From contig JAUCBJ010008127.1 of NCBI GenBank assembly GCA_032718475.1, positions 1 through 62,692 of the forward strand: a stretch of DNA of 62,692 nt, given 5' to 3'. Positions 56,621 to 62,692 of this stretch are shown one piece after another. How positions within the stretch are numbered: the stretch's first letter is position 1; each line of letters starts with the position of its first letter. The stretch is from Nemertoderma westbladi. Taxonomy: Eukaryota > Xenacoelomorpha > Nemertodermatida > Nemertodermatidae. A program made the position numbers and the translations under genes. A model generated the notes under the pieces. The model saw only the letters and a program-made list of their open reading frames with translations. It was not told the origin of the DNA and searched no databases.

Positions 56621-57239
56621 CGATGAACAACGTCTCCGACACCGATGAGATGGACACCCACACAGACTCGGAAGCCGACGAGGTACCGAATGTCAAGAAC
56701 ATGACCCGTCGACTAGGCGCTCTCAAAGGCGGAGTCACTCGAGCGTATCAGCGTATAGAGAAACAACTTAAGAGAGTCGAAACCCCCCTCAACGAGATAC
56801 AAACTCAGCTTCAGAATATCCGAAGTATCTTACAACATATGAGAGGATGATACAGGCGTATCAAGAACTCATCCCCGCCACCGATCAGGTAAACTACCCC
56901 AGACTAGAAGAACATGTCGTACATCTAGATGAGTTCCGCAAACAACACCGGAGGACCCTCAGCCTCGTGAGAGTCTACGAGGAACAGTACTATAAGAGAG
57001 CTGAAAGAACAGACGCAGAATCAGTGCGAACCTCCAGCACCAGGACAGCAATACATCGAAAGAGAACGGGGTCCTCTAGGAACCAGCACTCCAGCGCTAG
57101 GAGCAAGGTTTCCGGTTCAGCACGCAGTTCTCAAGGAGGTCAGCCACTCCGAGATCAGCTACGAGAACAGAAGGCATTGGCCCTCAAAGTCGGATGGAAG
57201 ATGAGTATGTTCAACTGCGAGTCGAGCAAGATGTATTAG
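56617..57239 (+). pseudogene. N-terminal Gag segment of unit E, split in two frames
   Basis: 56617-56850 (77 codons) contains RRLGALKGGVTRAYQRIEKQ, a pattern common at the start of Pao Gag helical domains. 56847-57239 (130 codons) continues plausibly with YPRLEEHVVHLDEFRKQHRR and a serine/arginine-rich part. The two overlap as ATGA and the second overlaps the next frame by 46 bases. One-base indels in a single ancestral Gag frame explain this most simply. Confidence 0.6.
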
Positions 57240-58492
57240 CAGCCAAAATGCAAAAACAAGAGGCCGAACAGGAGGCCGAACAGAATAGACAAGAGGCCGA
57301 ACGGCAGGCCGAACAGCATAGACAAGAGGCCGAACAGCAGGCCGAACAACGCAAACAGGAGGCTGAACAACGTAGACGAGAGGCCAAACAAGAGGCCGAA
57401 CGGCAGGCTGAACGACGAGAACAGGAGGCTGAACAACGTGGACGAGAGGCCAAACAGGAGATTGAACAACGTAAACGGGAGGCAGAAATGCGTAAACAAC
57501 ATGCCGAGGCCCATGCGATTCTCATCCATAAAAAGAATGCGGATATTGCGAAACTCTCGGAATACGAAGCCGCACTCATAGAACGGGATATTCAAATATA
57601 CGAGGACTGGGAAAGGGGTATAGAACAGAACTATGAACCAATCCCGATACCGGAATTAGAGAAGTCATTAACGCCACCGGCGGCGAAACCTCCAAATCCC
57701 GAGTTCCCACCTACCATACAGTCTACGTTATCGGCACAAGCACCGGTATTCCATCCCCCACCGGTTATGCTTATGAATGAGGAACCTTATTTCCCAGCCA
57801 ACCCCACAGTCCCGAGCGTTCCCAAGTACGAGCCTGAAAAGGACTCAGAACGGGACGCCACCCCTCGATCCAACAACCCATTTACATCCACACCACAAAT
57901 CCGTAACTGCGTCATCATCAAAACTCCACCTCTCATCGATCCATCGTGCATGGGAGAGAGTGCCAATAACTATAACCGTCCGAGTCATCCCAGTTCAGAT
58001 GACGTCGGCATTTTCCGGGCATTGGAAAACCGCCTGGCCATGCCCAAGATGGAGATCCACACCTTCGAAGGAGACCCCGTCGATTACCTCAGATTCAAGA
58101 AACGGTTCTTCGCCCAGATTGGGTCAATGGATATAGCCGACGCACAAAAACTGGTATATTTATCCCAATACCTGGGCGACAAACCACGCCGAATCATTGC
58201 ATGTTTTGAGGGAGGATCTCATGAAGCATACTATGACGCATGGAAAACTCTAGATAAAAGGTACGGAAATATCGGGACTATAATTAATAAAACTCTCGAG
58301 AAACTGATACAGGACGCGGGATCCCTAGGGGACCCACAGAATATCCAGGAATTCTCAGATTCCATGAAAGATGCCTACTACACTCTAAAACCATTAAATA
58401 AGGAGGAACAAGTAAACAACATTCTAACCTCCGACAGATCGCCTGAAAGTTCTCCGGATGGCTGCAAAGTAAGTGGGCGTTTAAATGCGTAG
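57194..58492 (+). pseudogene. Coiled-coil and Pao Gag domain of unit E
   Basis: 432 codons from ATG 57194. Residues 15-110 are a Q/E/A/R coiled coil of near 7-residue repeats (RQEAEQQAEQ-like). A proline-rich linker follows. From about 283 comes the Pao Gag domain (MEIHTFEGDPVDYLRFKKRF, LSQYLGDKPRRI, DKRYGN). The frame loses sense near 58425, where coding continues in another frame (WAFKCVDLRRRH) that leads into the next ORF, so a frameshift ends this part. Confidence 0.78.
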
Positions 58493-58536
58493 ATCTCCGG
58501 CGCAGACACCCAGATCGAGATCCCAGTTTCCTCGAA

Positions 58537-60027
58537 ATGTCAGCATTCCTGGACGATATCTCCGAAGCCATGAATGACTCGATGTTTTCGAAACAAAGTC
58601 TCGCCAAGTTAGACGGAATAGAGAACAACTCCAGGAGTAGGACACCCACTCAGAAACCGAGATTCCTTCCCCCTCCGGTGAGTACGATGGCTATCACCAT
58701 GGCCGAGGATTCCGATGACGAAAACTACGAGGAACCGACATCAGCCGAGGAATGGGCGTGTTATCTTGCGAATTGGGCACCCGAAAGGGAAGGCATCACA
58801 AACTCCCTTCTCTGTCTCTTCTGCGGAGAGAAACATAAGGTGGAATTCTGCAGAAAGTTCCAGTTTGCCGAACTCGTCCCGCGCTTCGAGGCGATAATGA
58901 AACACCGAGGATGCTTCCGTTGTCTTGGAACAGGTCACTATGTTCGGGATTGCGACCAAAGATTGTGCTGTGTGGTCTGTAATGACCTACGTCATCACAC
59001 ACTCCTCCACATCCCCGCGAACTTTGACTTCACCACCCTCCCCTTTCGGATTGAAGCCAAACGAAGAGGAGAAACGAACAACATTTCTAAAGGAACCCGG
59101 ATGATTCAACGGAGGGAAACCAACCCGTTTAAGACCTCCACCAATGTATCACAAGTGACAAATATCTCGGCCACGATCAACCTTATAAATCGCCGCTACA
59201 TGGTCTTCGCCAAAGTAATCCCAGTAAGAATTCAAGGGGTCGGGAAAACCTTGACAACGCTCGCGTTCCTTGATAACGGGTCGGACGGAACCATCATCGA
59301 CCGGGATTTCCTCGAACAACTCGGCCTAGACTATGAACCTTGCAAACGGCCCATACAAACTATCACCGACCATTGAGAAGTAGAATCCGGGGAGGTGCAG
59401 CTCCAGATGGAAGGAGTCATGAAGGGGTACGAGACGGTTAAGCTGACAATCAAGAACGCCTTGGTACACACCGATCTCCGAGTGCGGTTCCGACAATCAG
59501 CCGAACACGCCCCTCTCATACAGTTAGACCGGGAAGATATAGACCTAAGGTGTCCACCATTGGACGTAAACCGCATCACCCTATTGATCGGACTCGACAC
59601 ACCAGAATTACACATACCCACCGGAGACGTCGCCCGATCTGTAAAGCAGGATGACGGCTTTTATGCTGAACGAACAATCATGGGATGGACACTCTGCGGC
59701 ATCAAGGAAGAGACTACAGACACCTATACATACCTTCCTAAATGTCAGATTAAAGAGAATGCAACCTCCGTGGGTTATTGTTCAGCTACAGACCTTGACG
59801 AGGATTTGTTCCTTGAGACCGAGAAAACCCAGCAGGAGATAACCAAATACTTTAATCTAGAGACCCAAGAGTTTGCTGAAAAGGACGAGAACCCATCTGA
59901 GGAGGATCAATATTGTATTGACGTCCTTGATCAGGCCACGTCCAAAGACGGACATTGGTGTTCACCCATGCTATGGAAAGACCCAAATAAACCAATGGCG
60001 AATAATGCCAACATGGCCCTTAGGTGA
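58537..60027 (+). pseudogene. Zinc knuckles, protease and pre-RT segment of unit E
   Basis: 58537-59376 and 59395-60027 are one frame parted by a TGA (59374-59376). Counting from 58537: three knuckles (CLFCGEKHKVEFC at 93-105, CFRCLGTGHYVRDC at 126-139, CCVVC at 144-148 with later histidines), and the protease site FLDNGSDGT around D246, with asparagine in place of the usual serine or threonine. Some Pao lineages tolerate this. The second part has LLIGLDTPELHIP and the GWTLCG motif ending the protease region, then the pre-RT linker. TGA at 60025 ends the frame. Confidence 0.8.
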
Positions 60028-60278
60028 CTTAAAGGAATCCTACGCCGGTTGAATGACCAACCCGAGATAAAGGAGAAATATAATAATGTAATCAAAGGAT
60101 ATCTAGAAGATGGATTAGCGGAAATGGTACCCCGGAATGAACTGCAACAGAACATATTATCTCCCAATCCATTATGTGGTAGAAGCCCGGAAGGGCGGTA
60201 AAATCCGAGTAGTCAATGATGCCGCTGCTATGTATCAAGGCGAATCCCTGAACAGCCAACTTTATACAGGGCCCAACA
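60028..60278 (+). pseudogene. Start of unit E reverse transcriptase, truncated
   Basis: Coding-like sequence goes on past the TGA (KGILRRLNDQPEIKEKYNN, then GYLEDGLAEMV). After a frameshift near 60135 comes the first RT motif (YYLPIHYVVEARKGGKIRVV, SLNSQLYTGP). It stops at about 60278, where a TA-rich LINE tail begins. The catalytic region is missing from the window. Confidence 0.7.
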
Positions 60279-61553
60279 TATATTATATATTTATATTATA
60301 TATTAATTTATTTATTGATCCTTAAAACCAGAGAATTTATGATAAAAAATTGCACTGGGCATTCAATGTATACACACTAAATGATTATTTGGAACAATAG
60401 CGTCAGTGTACAGGAGCAACTATGTTACTCCTATGTATGTAATACCGGAAATAAGACATGTACAGTAGATATAATAAATAAATACAAAAAATTTAGTTGA
60501 GCACAAATATTACTACCCCCCCCACCCCCGCTGAACCATGCAGAAACCTTGGTTTCGTTATGGAGCAGTTACCCCCCCCCCCCCCCCCCCCCCCCTCCCT
60601 CTGGCAGACAATAAAGAGCCTCCAGCTAAGTTACTTCTTCTCGACTGTATTTACTTAGAAATATATTTTTTAAATGTCGTTTAAAAGTTGCAAGGTTTGG
60701 TGACTTGATTACATCGATATGGAGCGAATTCCATAATTTTACCGATTTCACAATTATACTATCCTGACCAAACCTATTTTTAGATTTTGGAATAACGATA
60801 TTCCCAGTTCGTGGATTTAACCTAATATTGTTTTTTGCTAAAAACGGCAGATCCAAAGTTTTAAAAGCTTCTGTAAGCTTATGCATATATTTGTAAAAGT
60901 ATATAAGCGCATAATATTCTCGAACTGCAGAGAGTAACGGAATTTCGCCTTTCTGCCTCAACTCCGTTCCACTGCTGTCGGTAATTTTCTTCCCGAAAAT
61001 AGTGCGTAATGCGTAATTTTGTACCTTTTCAAATTTATAAAGCAGTTCCTTTGAACCATGTTTGTCATGGAGAGACACAAGCAGCTGACAACAATAATTA
61101 TGATAGGGCATAGTAAGCGTTTTATATAATTGCAATTTAGTTTTATTGGGCAATTGACCCTTTATTATTCGTAAACAAGAAATGGTAAGAGTCTTTTTTT
61201 GGATCATTTTCCCTATGTAATCTTTCCAATTTAGCTCGTTATCAATGTTCACTCCCAGATATTTTACTGATGGAGATTGTGGAATAGGTTCAGGGCAGCC
61301 TACATTTAATTTTATGGATGAGAAGTCAGCTCTATTTTCTGGGCTGATTTGCTTGCTTCGGAGATAAAAGGAGAAATTCCGTTTTGTCTGGGTTCAGTTT
61401 CAAATGAGAATCATTAAATATTTTTTGAATTTTCTGAACATTCGACTCTAACAATTTTGTAGCTTGTTCTGGATCTGAGTCAGCCACATAAATAACTGTA
61501 TCATCAGCATACTGTATAATTGAAACATTTGTCAGTTGTTCTGGAATGTTATT
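60279..61553 (-). mobile_element. LINE 3: RT fragment and C terminus, cut by the telomere
   Basis: Minus-strand ORF2. The sequence enters next to the telomere with NNIPEQL and the catalytic YADDT motif (about 61510), then DSHLKLNPDKTEF. After a frameshift near 61345 it has VKYLGVNIDNELNWKDYI and is open from 61252 to the stop at 60626 (CCQLLVSLHDKHGS, VKLWNSLHIDVI, LATFKRHLKNIF). This is typical of CR1/L2-like elements. The 3′ untranslated part runs down to about 60279 and ends in a TATATAAATA-type tail joined to Pao RT sequence. It includes a poly-G run at about 60571-60594 (C on plus). The 5′ part, with endonuclease and most of the RT, is replaced by telomere repeats. Confidence 0.85.
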
Positions 61554-62692
61554 GGGTTAGGGTTAGGGTTAGGGTTAGGGTTAGGGTTAGGGTTAGGGTT
61601 AGGGTTAGGGTTAGGGTTAGGGTTAGGGTTAGGGTTAGGGTTAGGGTTAGGGTTAGGGTTAGGGTTAGGGTTAGGGTTAGGGTTAGGGTTAGGGTTAGGG
61701 TTAGGGTTAGGGTTAGGGTTAGGGTTAGGGTTAGGGTTAGGGTTAGGGTTAGGGTTAGGGTTAGGGTTAGGGTTAGGGTTAGGGTTAGGGTTAGGGTTAG
61801 GGTTAGGGTTAGGGTTAGGGTTAGGGTTAGGGTTAGGGTTAGGGTTAGGGTTAGGGTTAGGGTTAGGGTTAGGGTTAGGGTTAGGGTTAGGGTTAGGGTT
61901 AGGGTTAGGGTTAGGGTTAGGGTTAGGGTTAGGGTTAGGGTTAGGGTTAGGGTTAGGGTTAGGGTTAGGGTTAGGGTTAGGGTTAGGGTTAGGGTTAGGG
62001 TTAGGGTTAGGGTTAGGGTTAGGGTTAGGGTTAGGGTTAGGGTTAGGGTTAGGGTTAGGGTTAGGGTTAGGGTTAGGGTTAGGGTTAGGGTTAGGGTTAG
62101 GGTTAGGGTTAGGGTTAGGGTTAGGGTTAGGGTTAGGGTTAGGGTTAGGGTTAGGGTTAGGGTTAGGGTTAGGGTTAGGGTTAGGGTTAGGGTTAGGGTT
62201 AGGGTTAGGGTTAGGGTTAGGGTTAGGGTTAGGGTTAGGGTTAGGGTTAGGGTTAGGGTTAGGGTTAGGGTTAGGGTTAGGGTTAGGGTTAGGGTTAGGG
62301 TTAGGGTTAGGGTTAGGGTTAGGGTTAGGGTTAGGGTTAGGGTTAGGGTTAGGGTTAGGGTTAGGGTTAGGGTTAGGGTTAGGGTTAGGGTTAGGGTTAG
62401 GGTTAGGGTTAGGGTTAGGGTTAGGGTTAGGGTTAGGGTTAGGGTTAGGGTTAGGGTTAGGGTTAGGGTTAGGGTTAGGGTTAGGGTTAGGGTTAGGGTT
62501 AGGGTTAGGGTTAGGGTTAGGGTTAGGGTTAGGGTTAGGGTTAGGGTTAGGGTTAGGGTTAGGGTTAGGGTTAGGGTTAGGGTTAGGGTTAGGGTTAGGG
62601 TTAGGGTTAGGGTTAGGGTTAGGGTTAGGGTTAGGGTTAGGGTTAGGGTTAGGGTTAGGGTTAGGGTTAGGGTTAGGGTTAGGGTTAGGGTT
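61554..62692 (+). repeat. Telomere: ~190 perfect GGGTTA repeats
   Basis: Unbroken, phase-perfect hexamer array to the end of the window. The G-rich strand runs 5′ to 3′ toward the right, as expected of a right chromosome end. There are no variant repeats, even at the inner boundary, where older telomeres usually carry degenerate units. Confidence 0.98.

Noticed and set aside
61554-62692. Interstitial telomere repeat
   Set aside because: The array is perfect, over 1 kb long, in the right orientation and reaches the end of the window; a true chromosome end is the simpler reading, though only the flank beyond could prove it.

Overview
This window is the right-hand end of a eukaryotic chromosome. 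The last 1.14 kb (61554-62692) is an unbroken GGGTTA array running in the direction expected of a telomere at the right end. Everything proximal to it is transposon-derived: BEL/Pao LTR retrotransposons, non-LTR retrotransposons (LINEs), two terminal-inverted-repeat (TIR) DNA elements and several satellite-like tandem repeats. I recognise no ordinary host gene. A TTAGGG telomere together with abundant BEL/Pao elements and AT-rich spacers suggests an animal that is not an arthropod, most likely a marine invertebrate. Nothing seen fixes the species or phylum.

Layout. (1) 1-3118, minus: a completely open Pao Gag frame of at least 1,039 codons that runs off the left edge, with its upstream leader and an LTR-like promoter to about 5.6 kb. 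(2) 5.65-6.75 kb: a tRNA-like sequence, then about 170-bp degenerate repeats. (3) 6757-15061, plus (unit A): the only copy in the window that keeps the RNase H tail and integrase of the main Pao family. It is interrupted by a 1,838-bp TIR element and followed by spacer S, a broken zinc-knuckle ORF (ZK-ORF) and block L. (4) 15.06-16.3 kb: a 22-bp minisatellite and a 100-bp satellite. (5) 16.3-26.7 kb: two LINE fossils, an LTR-like leader with a broken gag-like gene, and a minus-strand Pao pol remnant. (6) 26.7-53.12 kb, plus: a tandem array of the same Pao family (units B, C, D) in the order L, gag-protease, S, ZK-ORF. (7) 53.12-60.28 kb: a second Pao family (unit E) whose leader carries a 2,105-bp TIR element. 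(8) 60.28-61.55 kb: a LINE on the minus strand, cut within its reverse transcriptase and joined directly to the telomere.

The most notable feature is the tandem family. Two units have long open frames (1,067 and 1,156 codons) encoding Gag, three zinc knuckles and an aspartic protease. Reverse transcriptase, most of RNase H and the integrase have been removed by the same two frame-preserving deletions in both. Each unit also carries a ZK-ORF I do not recognise. Its N and C termini are shared between copies, but its middle is different in different copies. A separate minus-strand remnant at 25.4-26.4 kb shows the same kind of RT-to-integrase excision, keeping the protease tail and the C-terminal domain.

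The units could only replicate with enzymes supplied by a complete relative. They may instead have spread by unequal recombination near the chromosome end: copies B to D share break-points, and several junctions are non-homologous. Which non-coding block (S or L) is the true LTR cannot be settled by eye.
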